Shown here piece by piece: positions 16,161-23,153 of a DNA stretch of 24,651 nucleotides (within the stretch, counting starts at the first letter, position 1; the number at the start of each line of letters is the position of its first letter). The stretch is taken from positions 1 to 24,651 of the forward strand of contig CAYTTR010000037.1 of assembly GCA_964440805.1 (NCBI GenBank), read 5' to 3'. The notes under the pieces were generated by a model. It was not told the DNA's origin. It searched no databases and saw nothing but the letters and a program-made list of their open reading frames with translations. The DNA comes from CAYTTR01 sp964440805 (lineage in GTDB: Bacteria; Acidobacteriota; Aminicenantia; Aminicenantales; Aminicenantaceae). The position numbers were made by a program, and so were the translations under genes.

Positions 16161-16930
16161 ACAACACCCGTAAAACTGTACTGGGAGTTCCCGTGGATGT
16201 ATACAATCCAGACGAACTGATGTCCCAGATCAAAAAAGCCCTCCAGGAAAACTGTTTGAAGACTATATTTGCGGTCAACGCAGAGAAAATAATGAGGGCC
16301 CGCCGTGACTCTGAGTTTTTATCAATCCTGGAACAGGCAGACTTTCTTCTTCCAGACGGTTTCGGTCCGGTGGTAGGGCTTAAACTCATTCACCGGAAAA
16401 ACGTTCCCCGGATGAGCGGTTTCTTTCTTATGCAAGAAGTTTTGGCTCTGGCTTCCCAGGAGAAAAGCAGGGTTTTTCTCCTGGGTTCTAAACCTGAGGT
16501 TATAAGCCAGACTGCTGCCCATATTCGGAAAAAGCACCCCTGCTTAAACCTGGTGGGTGCTCAACATGGATATATTCCCCGGCCCGAATACATCCCTTTA
16601 GTGGACAGAATAAACCACCTCCACACAGATATTCTTTTAGTAGGCATGGGAAGTCCCAGGCAGGAAAAATGGATCCATGAGCATAAGAAATCTCTTAGAG
16701 TTAAAATTTGTATTGGCGTGGGGGGCTCTTTTGATGTCTTAGCGGGTAGGGTGCCTCTTGCTCCAGCCTGGGTATCCAGTTTATACCTGGAATGGGTGTA
16801 TAGATTGTTAAAACAACCCCAGAGATTTAAAAGACAGAGGGTAGTGCCTGTGTTTATAATCACCATGTTGCTCCAAGCTTTAAGGAGTCGAATCAATGGT
16901 CGTACCAACGCTCAAATCAACGGAAAATAA
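16157..16930 (+). CDS. WecG/TagA/CpsF-family (GT26) glycosyltransferase
   Basis: I place the start at ATG 16157, giving 257 residues. It overlaps the previous stop as ATGA, and the family homology begins right there (TRKTVLGVPVDVYNPDEL). The frame remains open upstream to 16109, but those 16 extra residues lie inside the previous gene. Motifs are VNAEKIMRA, the catalytic-region Asp67 in ADFLLPDGFG, GMGSPRQEKW (163-172) and GVGGSFDVLAG (187-197). It ends with the basic amphipathic tail EWVYRLLKQPQRFKRQ that holds these enzymes at the membrane. Family members add ManNAc or a similar N-acetylhexosamine to GlcNAc-diphosphate-lipid. The adjacent wecB supplies UDP-ManNAc, which supports this. It overlaps wecB by 35 bases. 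Confidence 0.9.
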   Translation: MNNTRKTVLGVPVDVYNPDELMSQIKKALQENCLKTIFAVNAEKIMRARRDSEFLSILEQADFLLPDGFGPVVGLKLIHRKNVPRMSGFFLMQEVLALASQEKSRVFLLGSKPEVISQTAAHIRKKHPCLNLVGAQHGYIPRPEYIPLVDRINHLHTDILLVGMGSPRQEKWIHEHKKSLRVKICIGVGGSFDVLAGRVPLAPAWVSSLYLEWVYRLLKQPQRFKRQRVVPVFIITMLLQALRSRINGRTNAQINGK

Positions 16931-18086
16931 AAAGATTATTCTGGCTGTAGGAGCCCGGCCCAATTTCATGAAAGCAGCTCCTGTTTGGGAAAAACTTAAA
17001 AATTCCTCTCATTTTAATCTTCTTTTGATTCATACCGGACAGCACTACGACCCAGAAATGTCTGGTTCTTTTATCCAGGATTTAGGTTTACCTCAGCCTG
17101 ATGTTCATTTAGAAGTGGGCTCTGGGACCCATGCCCGGCAGACCGGAAAGATAATGTCTGCTTTTGAGGAAATTTGTTTTAAACAAAAGCCCCACCTGGT
17201 CATGGTGGTGGGAGATGTAAACTCCACTTTAGCCTGTGCTCTGGTGGCGGCCAAACTCTGTATCCCGACAGCCCATATAGAGGCGGGCCTGAGAAGCTTT
17301 GACCGGTCTATGCCTGAAGAAATTAACCGCATCCTCACCGACCAGGTATCTGATTATCTTTTCACCACCTGTGAAGATGCCAACCAGAATCTTTTGCGCG
17401 AAGGAATACCGGAGGACAGGATTCATTTTGTGGGCAACGTAATGATTGATTCTCTGCTCAAGTTCAGGGATAGAGCCCGGAAATCTAAGATTTTGTCCAA
17501 TCTGGGATTAAAAGAGGACAAAGAAAAAAAAGAGGTAAAAGACTACGCTGTGGTCACCCTTCACCGGCCCTCCAACGTAGATGACCCCCAGATTTTTAAA
17601 AGTATTCTTCACGCGTTAAAACAGATATCCTTAAAAATTCCGGTTATTTTCCCCATTCATCCCAGGACCTTGAAACAGATTAAAAAACTGGGATTAGAAA
17701 AAAGTGTTTACTCTGAACATGAGTATTTTTCAAAAAGCTTTAACCTCCAATCGCAGCCCTTCCTGGTGATTAAACCCCTGGGTTACGTAGATTTTCTTTG
17801 CTTGATGTCAGAGGCTTCGGTAGTTTTAACGGATTCGGGAGGGATTCAGGAGGAGACCACGATTTTAGGAATCCCCTGTCTTACTCTGAGAGAAAACACA
17901 GAAAGGCCGGTTACTATCCGGGAGGGGACTAACCGTCTGGTGGGGAATAACCCGGATAAGATAATACAGGGAGTGGAGGAAGTTTTGGCCCGCGGAGTAT
18001 CCAGAAATAGAATCCCCCGTTACTGGGATGGAAAAGCCGCCCATCGAATCGTAAATATAATTCAAAATTCAAATGTCAAAATTTAA
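16896..18086 (+). CDS. wecB: UDP-N-acetylglucosamine 2-epimerase (non-hydrolysing)
   Basis: The 396-residue GT-B-like epimerase has GARPNFMKAAPVW (19-31), HTGQHYDPEMS, GDVNST (106-111), HIEAGLRSFDRSMPEEINR (127-145), LHRPSNVDD, HPRT, LTDSGGIQEE and RENTERP. These are the signature segments of WecB/MnaA. It converts UDP-GlcNAc to UDP-ManNAc in the cytoplasm, the donor for the neighbouring WecG-family transferase or for further oxidation to ManNAcA. The length is normal for the family. The start overlaps the preceding gene by 35 bases, and the first about 12 residues precede the core fold. The final residues (IIQNSNVKI) are encoded by an AT-rich repeat, so they are probably dispensable. No wecC-type dehydrogenase is present in the window. 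Confidence 0.95.
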   Translation: MVVPTLKSTENKKIILAVGARPNFMKAAPVWEKLKNSSHFNLLLIHTGQHYDPEMSGSFIQDLGLPQPDVHLEVGSGTHARQTGKIMSAFEEICFKQKPHLVMVVGDVNSTLACALVAAKLCIPTAHIEAGLRSFDRSMPEEINRILTDQVSDYLFTTCEDANQNLLREGIPEDRIHFVGNVMIDSLLKFRDRARKSKILSNLGLKEDKEKKEVKDYAVVTLHRPSNVDDPQIFKSILHALKQISLKIPVIFPIHPRTLKQIKKLGLEKSVYSEHEYFSKSFNLQSQPFLVIKPLGYVDFLCLMSEASVVLTDSGGIQEETTILGIPCLTLRENTERPVTIREGTNRLVGNNPDKIIQGVEEVLARGVSRNRIPRYWDGKAAHRIVNIIQNSNVKI

Positions 18087-18105
18087 AGTTATTGAATTTT
18101 GAATT
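18059..18105. repeat. 14-bp perfect inverted repeat spanning the wecB stop
   Basis: AATTCAAAATTCAA (18059-18072) and TTGAATTTTGAATT (18092-18105) are perfect complements around 19 bases that contain the TAA stop at 18084. It is the same AT-rich repeat family as at 7305. It could act as a weak transcription attenuator before the co-polymerase/kinase gene. The spacer that follows has a possible -10 box, TATAAT, at 18149-18154, but no good -35 match. Confidence 0.6.
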
Positions 18106-18187
18106 ATTCATAGAAAGGGAAAATTTAGGGGTTCAAGATTCAATATGATATAATAAATGAAACAATAATTACAATTACAAAATATTT

Positions 18188-18216
18188 TCAGGAGGGAAAG
18201 GGAATTTTCCCCCTGA
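18188..18216 (+). promoter_or_regulatory. Hairpin next to the ribosome-binding site of the co-polymerase/kinase gene
   Basis: TCAGG-A-GGGAAA (18188-18199) pairs with TTTCCCCCTGA (18206-18216): 11 base pairs, one bulged A and a 6-base loop. The Shine-Dalgarno GAGGAG (18215-18220) starts at the foot of the stem, 7 bases before the ATG at 18228. It is not followed by a T-run, so a translational control element or mRNA-stabilising stem is likelier than a terminator. Confidence 0.5.
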
Positions 18217-18227
18217 GGAGATAAAAA

Positions 18228-20504
18228 ATGACAAGGAATGATAAGAAAAAAGAAGTAGATTTACTGGAATACTGGCTGGTTATAGTCAGGCGGAAATGGG
18301 TGCTCATTACCTTCGGTGTTACCCTAATTATTTTTACCGGGGGATTCTCATTCCTGACTGCTCCCAAATACAAAGCTACAACCACTCTTCTACTGGAAGA
18401 AGAAGGATCCAAAATGTTAAGCATTGAGGATGAATTCGGCTTCCGTCAGCAAGTTTCGGATTTAAGGTTTTTTAACACTCAAGTCAGCCTTCTCAAGAGC
18501 AAGTCTTTGGCCGAGAGAGTGGTCAAGAAAATGAATCTTCTTTCCCGGCCTGAGCTGTCAGGAGGGGATAAACCGGAAAAGAATACCGTCGCTTCTTTAA
18601 AAGACTTTCTGACTTTTAAATGGTTAACTTCAGATAATGGCCAGGCAGCCCCTAATCCAGACATTCCAGGTTCCGCAGACATAAAAGATCCTTACTGGGC
18701 CGTAGTAGAAAGGATTCAGGCAAGCTTGAAAGTCTCTCCTATACGGGACACCAGGTTAGTAGAGTTGAGCTTTACTTCTTCTTCTCCTGAGCTGGCGGCT
18801 GAGATGGCTAACAATTTTGCTCAGGAGTTCATGAGTTTTTCAGTGGAGAAAAGATACCAGGCCACTCAGCGGGCTTCAGAGTTTCTGAGCGAGCAGATAG
18901 AAGAGTTGAGGAATGGCCTGGCAGAAAAAGAGAAAGAACTTCAAAAATACAGTCAGGAAAAAGAGATTTATTTTCTGAACAATGATGAAAGCACTGCCGT
19001 CAACAAGTTTGCTGATGTAAACAAAGCGTACACTCAGGCTCAGATCGATAGGATTAAGGCTGAATCAGCCTACCGGGAACTGGAAAATCTGGATGTGGAT
19101 TCTTTGCCCCAGTTTGTAAACAACCATATGATTCAGGAGCTTAAAACAGAATATACCCGTATAAAAAATGAGTACGAGGAAAAAAGCAAGACTTTTAAGC
19201 CCAGTTATCCTCAAATGCAAAGTCTAAAAGCCAGGTTGGACAGCATGAAGGATGAGCTTGGCAGTGAGATACGGAAAGCCGTGAAGGCCACCAAATCGGA
19301 CTACGAATCTGCTTTACAGAGGGAGCGTTCTCTGGAAAATCTCTTAGAGGAGGAAAGAAGGAATGTAGCTAAGATGAACTCTAACGCTATTCTCTATAAC
19401 AGCTTAAAGATTGAGGTGGAAAATAAACGTAAACTCCTTAATTCTCTGGTAGAGAGACAGAACCAGACAGTAGTCTCTTCAGGTCTGAGCGGAATAAAAG
19501 CCAGCAACATCAGCATCGTGGACGAAGCCCGGGTTCCTCAGAATCCAGTTTCTCCAAAAAAGAAATTAAACCTTTTTCTAGCTCTTTTATTGGGACTTTT
19601 CGGAGGAGTGGGGCTGTGTTTTGTGGTGGAGTATTTTGATAACACCATAAAAGAACCCGAAGATGTAGAAAGGCTGGCCGGACTCCCTTCCTTAGGTTTA
19701 ATTCCATTATTCTCTACAAAAAAGAATAATCATGAACAAAACGGGTATTTTTCCGGATATAAAAATGCTTATTCTAACCCAGACAAAAATATTCTAAAGG
19801 AGGTGGATTATTCGGAGATAAAAAACGTGGAATTGATAAATCACTTCTATCCCCAGCTTTCCATTGCTGAGGATTACAGAACTGTGCGTAGTTCTATCCT
19901 TCTTTCCCAGGCAGAAAACCTTCCCCAAATTATCATGTTGACCAGTGCACTGCCCCAGGAAGGAAAGACCTCGGCCACGGCTAACATGGCGGTGGCTTTT
20001 TCCCAATTGGACCAAAGAGTATTAGTGGTGGATGCTGATTTAAGAAAACCCCGGCTTCATAAGATTTTCAAAGTCAGGAATACCAATGGTTTAAGTGGGT
20101 ATCTGGTGGGAAAATTTTCGATGAAAGAGGTTGTCCAGAAGACCGAAATTCCTAATGTTTGGATTTTGCCCAGCGGACTGATTCCTCCTGACCCCACTGA
20201 ACTTTTAAATTCCAACCGGATGAGCGAACTGGTGGAGGAGTTAAAGAAAGAGTTTGATATTATCTTGATCGACTCTCCTCCAGTCTTGGCGGCTATTGAC
20301 TCGGCTATTCTCACTAAAAACACAGAAAAAATACTGATGGTGTTGGAAGCAGAAAAAACCTCCCGGAAGGATTTTTCTCGGGCAGTGGCGGAGCTGAATA
20401 AACAACACTCCAAAATTATGGGCGTTTTGTTCAACAGAGTAAAAATGAGAAGAGAAGACTATAATTACATGAACTACTACCGCTACAACCACTACAGCTC
20501 TTAA
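18228..20504 (+). CDS. Wzc-like polysaccharide co-polymerase fused to a bacterial tyrosine kinase
   Basis: The 758-residue protein has, in order, a first membrane helix (about 24-44) with the Wzz-type flank EYWLVIVRRKW, a periplasmic domain and a long coiled coil (about 210-390). Then come a GNVR-type segment ending VPQNPVSPKKK and a second helix (LFLALLLGLFGGVGLCFVV). The cytoplasmic BY-kinase follows. Its Walker A is SALPQEGKTS (573-582), Walker A' VVDADLRKP (600-608) and Walker B IILIDSPP (678-685). The tail REDYNYMNYYRYNHYSS has six Tyr in the last 14 residues and is the expected autophosphorylation cluster. It controls chain length and export of the polymer by phosphorylation cycles. The PHP phosphatase two genes downstream is the natural partner. 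A strong GAGGAG precedes the ATG. Confidence 0.95.
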   Translation: MTRNDKKKEVDLLEYWLVIVRRKWVLITFGVTLIIFTGGFSFLTAPKYKATTTLLLEEEGSKMLSIEDEFGFRQQVSDLRFFNTQVSLLKSKSLAERVVKKMNLLSRPELSGGDKPEKNTVASLKDFLTFKWLTSDNGQAAPNPDIPGSADIKDPYWAVVERIQASLKVSPIRDTRLVELSFTSSSPELAAEMANNFAQEFMSFSVEKRYQATQRASEFLSEQIEELRNGLAEKEKELQKYSQEKEIYFLNNDESTAVNKFADVNKAYTQAQIDRIKAESAYRELENLDVDSLPQFVNNHMIQELKTEYTRIKNEYEEKSKTFKPSYPQMQSLKARLDSMKDELGSEIRKAVKATKSDYESALQRERSLENLLEEERRNVAKMNSNAILYNSLKIEVENKRKLLNSLVERQNQTVVSSGLSGIKASNISIVDEARVPQNPVSPKKKLNLFLALLLGLFGGVGLCFVVEYFDNTIKEPEDVERLAGLPSLGLIPLFSTKKNNHEQNGYFSGYKNAYSNPDKNILKEVDYSEIKNVELINHFYPQLSIAEDYRTVRSSILLSQAENLPQIIMLTSALPQEGKTSATANMAVAFSQLDQRVLVVDADLRKPRLHKIFKVRNTNGLSGYLVGKFSMKEVVQKTEIPNVWILPSGLIPPDPTELLNSNRMSELVEELKKEFDIILIDSPPVLAAIDSAILTKNTEKILMVLEAEKTSRKDFSRAVAELNKQHSKIMGVLFNRVKMRREDYNYMNYYRYNHYSS

Positions 20505-20562
20505 TTTTGAATTTTAAATTTTGACTTCTTAGGTTTTTGACTTTTGAACCTTGACTTTTAAC
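20503..20562 (+). repeat. AT-rich TTTTGAATTTTGAC-type repeat run
   Basis: About 60 bases between the kinase stop and the next start are made of same-direction units related to TTTTGA(A/C)TTTT. The run ends 2 bases before the ATG of the phosphoglycosyl transferase gene and leaves it without a Shine-Dalgarno site. Confidence 0.65.
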
Positions 20563-20564
20563 TT

Positions 20565-21173
20565 ATGATGGTGAAGCGCTTATTCGACATTACTCTTTCC
20601 TCCATAGGGATTCTCTTATCTTTCCCCTTCTGGCTTCTGTTTGCTCTTTTAATCTGGTTTGAAGATAGAGGGCCAGTCTTTTATACTCAAGAGAGAGTAG
20701 GGAAAGATGGAAAGTTTTTCAAAGTCCTTAAATTTCGCTCCATGATAAAGGATGCAGAAAAGGAATCCGGCCCTGTTCAAGCTCAACAAAACGACCCTCG
20801 GGTCACCCGGGTAGGAAAAATCCTCCGCTCAATGGCCATGGATGAGCTTCCTCAACTTATAAATATCTTGAAGGGGGATATGAGCTTTGTGGGGCCCAGA
20901 GCGCTGCGGCCTGCAGAGAGAGAAGTCAATTTCGATCCCAAAAGAAAACCTTTCCATCTGCTTCCCGGCTACAGGGAAAGGCATTCTGTCAGGCCTGGTC
21001 TAACCGGAGTAGCTCAGGTCTACCTCCCTTCAGATGCACCTTTCCCCCAAAAACTACGGTATGATATCCTCTACATCCAGAACCAAAGTTTCAAACAGGA
21101 TTTAAAACTCATATTCCTCTCTTTCTGGATCTCCTTCAGAGGCAAATGGAGTATTAAAGAGGATAAGATATAG
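20565..21173 (+). CDS. Initiating phosphoglycosyl transferase (small monotopic type)
   Basis: The 202-residue protein has one N-terminal re-entrant hydrophobic segment (about 10-32, with Ser/Pro in its middle). A single bacterial sugar-transferase domain follows: GPVFYTQERVGKDGKFFKVLKFRSM (36-60), the catalytic Asp93-Glu94 dyad in AMDELPQLINILKGDMSFVGPRALRP, and RPGLTGVAQV (143-152). It lacks the extra N-terminal membrane domain of WbaP/WcaJ and so matches the minimal PglC-like form. It transfers a sugar-1-phosphate from a UDP-sugar to undecaprenyl phosphate, the first step of the pathway; the sugar is unknown, and GlcNAc or a relative would fit the wecB/WecG pair. Either of the two consecutive Met codons could be the start. 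Confidence 0.93.
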   Translation: MMVKRLFDITLSSIGILLSFPFWLLFALLIWFEDRGPVFYTQERVGKDGKFFKVLKFRSMIKDAEKESGPVQAQQNDPRVTRVGKILRSMAMDELPQLINILKGDMSFVGPRALRPAEREVNFDPKRKPFHLLPGYRERHSVRPGLTGVAQVYLPSDAPFPQKLRYDILYIQNQSFKQDLKLIFLSFWISFRGKWSIKEDKI

Positions 21174-21203
21174 GTAAGAAGATAAAATATAAGGCATGTT
21201 ACC

Positions 21204-22004
21204 ATGATTGATTTACACTGTCATATAGTTCCGGGAGTGGATGATGGTCCCAGGGATACACAAGAATGTCTCCATATGGCCCGCCTTGCCCGGAAAGATG
21301 GGATTGAAAAAATTGTGGCCACTCCTCATCTTTTCAGAAAAGATGTAGTCCTAAATAGTATGCAAGAGATTGAAGAGAAACGCAGGGAATTAATCAAGGT
21401 CTTGAAAGAAAATAATTTAGAAATTGAAATCTTCCCCGGGGCCGAAATCTATGTCACCCACAATTTACTCCAGCAGGTAAGAGAAAAAAGAGACCGTCTA
21501 ACCATAAATAAAACATCCTATATGTTTATAGAATTTCCTTCAGAACATGTTTTCCCGGGAGTAAAAAACCTTTTATTCCAGCTCATGAGCGAACAGATTA
21601 TTCCCATCATCGCTCACCCAGAGAGGAATCGAGTTTTTGCCCGAAGGCCCTTCCTCCTTTATGAACTCCTGAGGATGGGTGCTCTGGCTCAGGCCAACGC
21701 CGGATCTTTCTCTGGTTTATACGGAAGAAAAGCCGAAGAGACAGTGTACAGCTTTCTGGAGATGAGGTTTATTCATTTTATAGCCAGTGACGGACACAAC
21801 TCCCGCCTTATCCCTCCTCGGCTTACTTCGGCCGTGGAGAAAGCCTCATCTTTCATAGGAGAAAAGGAGGCTTTGGCTCTGGTCAGAGACAATCCCCAGG
21901 CAGTCCTTGAGGATAAACAGATTCCTTATTATCCCGAGCCCCTTTTCCCCCAAAAGAAAAAATCCTTATCCATCAAAATACCCCACCTTTTCAAAAATAA
22001 CTAA
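21204..22004 (+). CDS. PHP-family protein-tyrosine phosphatase (CpsB/YwqE-like)
   Basis: The 266-residue protein has all metal-site motifs of the CpsB/YwqE phosphatases: DLHCH (3-7), GVDDGP (11-16), TPH with His42, GAEIYV with Glu81, IAHPERN (137-142), and ASDGHN with Asp196 and His198. These bind the metal cluster that removes phosphate from phosphotyrosine. The obvious target is the tyrosine-rich tail of the co-polymerase/kinase encoded two genes upstream, which closes the phosphorylation cycle that drives polymer assembly. A modest AAGG lies 9 bases before the ATG. It is the last gene of the plus-strand block; the downstream gene is convergent. Confidence 0.93.
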   Translation: MIDLHCHIVPGVDDGPRDTQECLHMARLARKDGIEKIVATPHLFRKDVVLNSMQEIEEKRRELIKVLKENNLEIEIFPGAEIYVTHNLLQQVREKRDRLTINKTSYMFIEFPSEHVFPGVKNLLFQLMSEQIIPIIAHPERNRVFARRPFLLYELLRMGALAQANAGSFSGLYGRKAEETVYSFLEMRFIHFIASDGHNSRLIPPRLTSAVEKASSFIGEKEALALVRDNPQAVLEDKQIPYYPEPLFPQKKKSLSIKIPHLFKNN

Positions 22005-22073
22005 TCCCTCCCTTCAATCCTTCCCGATTTTATTCTAAAATCCTACCCAAACAATCCCTTTATCTAAATCTCT

Positions 22074-22104
22074 CAGATATTAAATGAAAGTCTATCTGTT
22101 CTTT
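22074..22104 (+). terminator. Weak putative terminator at the end of the polysaccharide operon
   Basis: CAGATA (22074-22079) and TATCTG (22093-22098) form a 6-bp stem with a 13-base loop, followed by TTCTTTT. It is low in G+C and has a long loop, so termination here is uncertain. It lies between the convergent phosphatase and DUF5658-like genes, just before another AT-rich repeat (22102-22115). Confidence 0.35.
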
Positions 22105-22120
22105 TGAATTTTGACTTATT

Positions 22121-22804
22121 TTAATGGTTGACTTTATTAATAACCTTTAAGTTGTTTATAACCACATAAGAAAGGGCGGCATTACATAATCCACTAATGA
22201 CCCAGGCTAAGGTTTTATTTTTTTGATGGAGTTTTTGAAGAAGGTAGACGTTACTGGCCGTAAAACCCAGCTTTAAAGCCGCAAAAGCAATATCGTTTTT
22301 AGCTAAGGATTTCAACAGGGGGTTGGCTTCTCTCACACCGCTGTACTTTAACGCTTCTCGGGTGGAAAAATAATCAGCCGCATTTAAAATAGTGTAAGAA
22401 ATGAGGGAAACTGCAAAAAGTGAATTGTCTAATTTTGGAGAGGAAGGCGGTGATTCTGCGGGAAAAGAAGATATTTTCCGGTCCTTGTTTATTTTTTCAG
22501 AAGAGAGACTTAAATCTTTAACCTGAGAGAAGGTCCCGTCTATATTTGCGGATAGAGAGAAAGAGGTTATTTTTAAATTCTCCGGCGGTGTTCTTTCTTG
22601 TGTTGGTGGATATGGTAAATAAGGAGTTAGAAAAGTTAAAGAAAAGTTTCCAGAATTACCTTTCAGTGAAAGAGGTTGTTTATCAAGTGAGATCAAGTAA
22701 TTGGTAGATTCATCTTTATCTTTTGCTGCTGCCGGGGAAACTAAAAGAGTAAATAAAAAAGAAAAAACCAAGAGGATGTTTAATTTATATTTTATATTTT
22801 TCAT
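22121..22804 (-). CDS. Exported protein with a DUF5658-like membrane domain
   Basis: The 227-residue protein has a signal peptide (about 1-27, ending SPAAA) and a Ser/Pro/Lys-rich, poorly structured stretch (about 30-125). The C-terminal domain (about 128-222) has three or four membrane helices. It opens SLISYTILNAADYFSTREAL, with Asp144 and Thr148, then REANPLLKSL, where E159-x-N161-P162 is kept. This L-x-x-x-D-x-x-x-T ... E-x-N-P pattern is that of DUF5658 proteins, small membrane proteins of unknown function. The exported N-terminal extension is unusual for that family. Its start is well supported: GAGG 8 bases before the ATG, and a sigma-54 promoter immediately upstream. The gene lies downstream of the NtrC-type activator on the same strand. 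Confidence 0.75.
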   Translation of the reverse strand: MKNIKYKLNILLVFSFLFTLLVSPAAAKDKDESTNYLISLDKQPLSLKGNSGNFSLTFLTPYLPYPPTQERTPPENLKITSFSLSANIDGTFSQVKDLSLSSEKINKDRKISSFPAESPPSSPKLDNSLFAVSLISYTILNAADYFSTREALKYSGVREANPLLKSLAKNDIAFAALKLGFTASNVYLLQKLHQKNKTLAWVISGLCNAALSYVVINNLKVINKVNH

Positions 22805-22840
22805 TCTTCTTGCCTCGTTTAATAAGTAGCAAGAAGAATG
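22802..22840. repeat. 12-bp perfect inverted repeat spanning start codon and promoter -12 region
   Basis: CATTCTTCTTGC (22802-22813) and GCAAGAAGAATG (22829-22840) are perfect complements with 15 bases between them. One arm contains the start codon and the bases just upstream of it; the other contains the -12 element and the spacer of the sigma-54 promoter. If transcription starts near 22817, only one arm is in the mRNA. Confidence 0.8.
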
Positions 22841-22843
22841 CCA
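22828..22843 (-). promoter_or_regulatory. Sigma-54 promoter (-24/-12) of the DUF5658-like gene
   Basis: On the minus strand the sequence is TGGCATTCTTCTTGCT. It has the GG and GC dinucleotides exactly 10 bases apart and matches the consensus TGGCAC-N5-TTGCW at nearly every position. The predicted transcription start is near 22817, giving a short leader of about 13 bases that still contains the GAGG ribosome-binding site. The adjacent activator gene, with an intact GAFTGA loop, supports it. Confidence 0.75.
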
Positions 22844-22918
22844 GCGGCTTTGTTAAGTTAAGTTGTTGAAAATAAAGATAATAAAAGAATAATTTTACAG
22901 AAAAAATTCTTTAAATAG

Positions 22919-22935
22919 TGTTCAATAATTAAACA
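22919..22935. promoter_or_regulatory. Putative activator-binding palindrome (site 1)
   Basis: TGTTCAATAATTAAACA has TGTTCA and TAAACA arms around 5 bases, one mismatch from perfect symmetry. It is centred about 110 bases upstream of the predicted sigma-54 transcription start, within the usual range of enhancer sites. Confidence 0.5.
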
Positions 22936-22984
22936 TAGATAAGAATCACTCTTTTTCCTCGGGCGGCTTTAAATTTAACTTTGG

Positions 22985-23036
22985 ATGATTGTGTTCATTA
23001 ATTGTAATCAATGTTCATTTATTGAACACCAATCAT
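22985..23036. promoter_or_regulatory. Putative activator-binding palindrome array (site 2 and outer arms)
   Basis: A perfect palindrome, TGTTCATTTATTGAACA (23012-23028), is preceded exactly 20 bases upstream by another TGTTCATT half-site (22992). ATGATTG-TGTTCA (22985-22997) and TGAACA-C-CAATCAT (23023-23036) form outer arms, making the whole 52 bases nearly symmetrical. It is centred about 180-200 bases upstream of the predicted sigma-54 start. The remaining DNA from 22844 to 23153 is AT-rich, with nothing else recognised. Confidence 0.6.
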
Positions 23037-23153
23037 TTTTTGTCTTTTGCTGGGATATAAAATTTTTTAAAATTAATCACCCTTCCCCAAATTTCTTATA
23101 ACCAAACAAACCAGATAAACTATAGAAACCAGATTATCCAGAAATTCCCGATT

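Noticed and set aside
18149..18154. Sigma-70 promoter before the co-polymerase/kinase gene
   Set aside because: TATAAT is perfect, but no acceptable -35 lies 16-18 bases upstream, and the region is so AT-rich that a chance match is likely; not listed as a feature.
22802..22840. Hairpin in the mRNA of the DUF5658-like gene hiding the start codon (RNA thermometer)
   Set aside because: If the sigma-54 promoter is used, transcription begins inside the loop, so one arm is absent from the mRNA. It is kept only as a conditional idea for longer transcripts.
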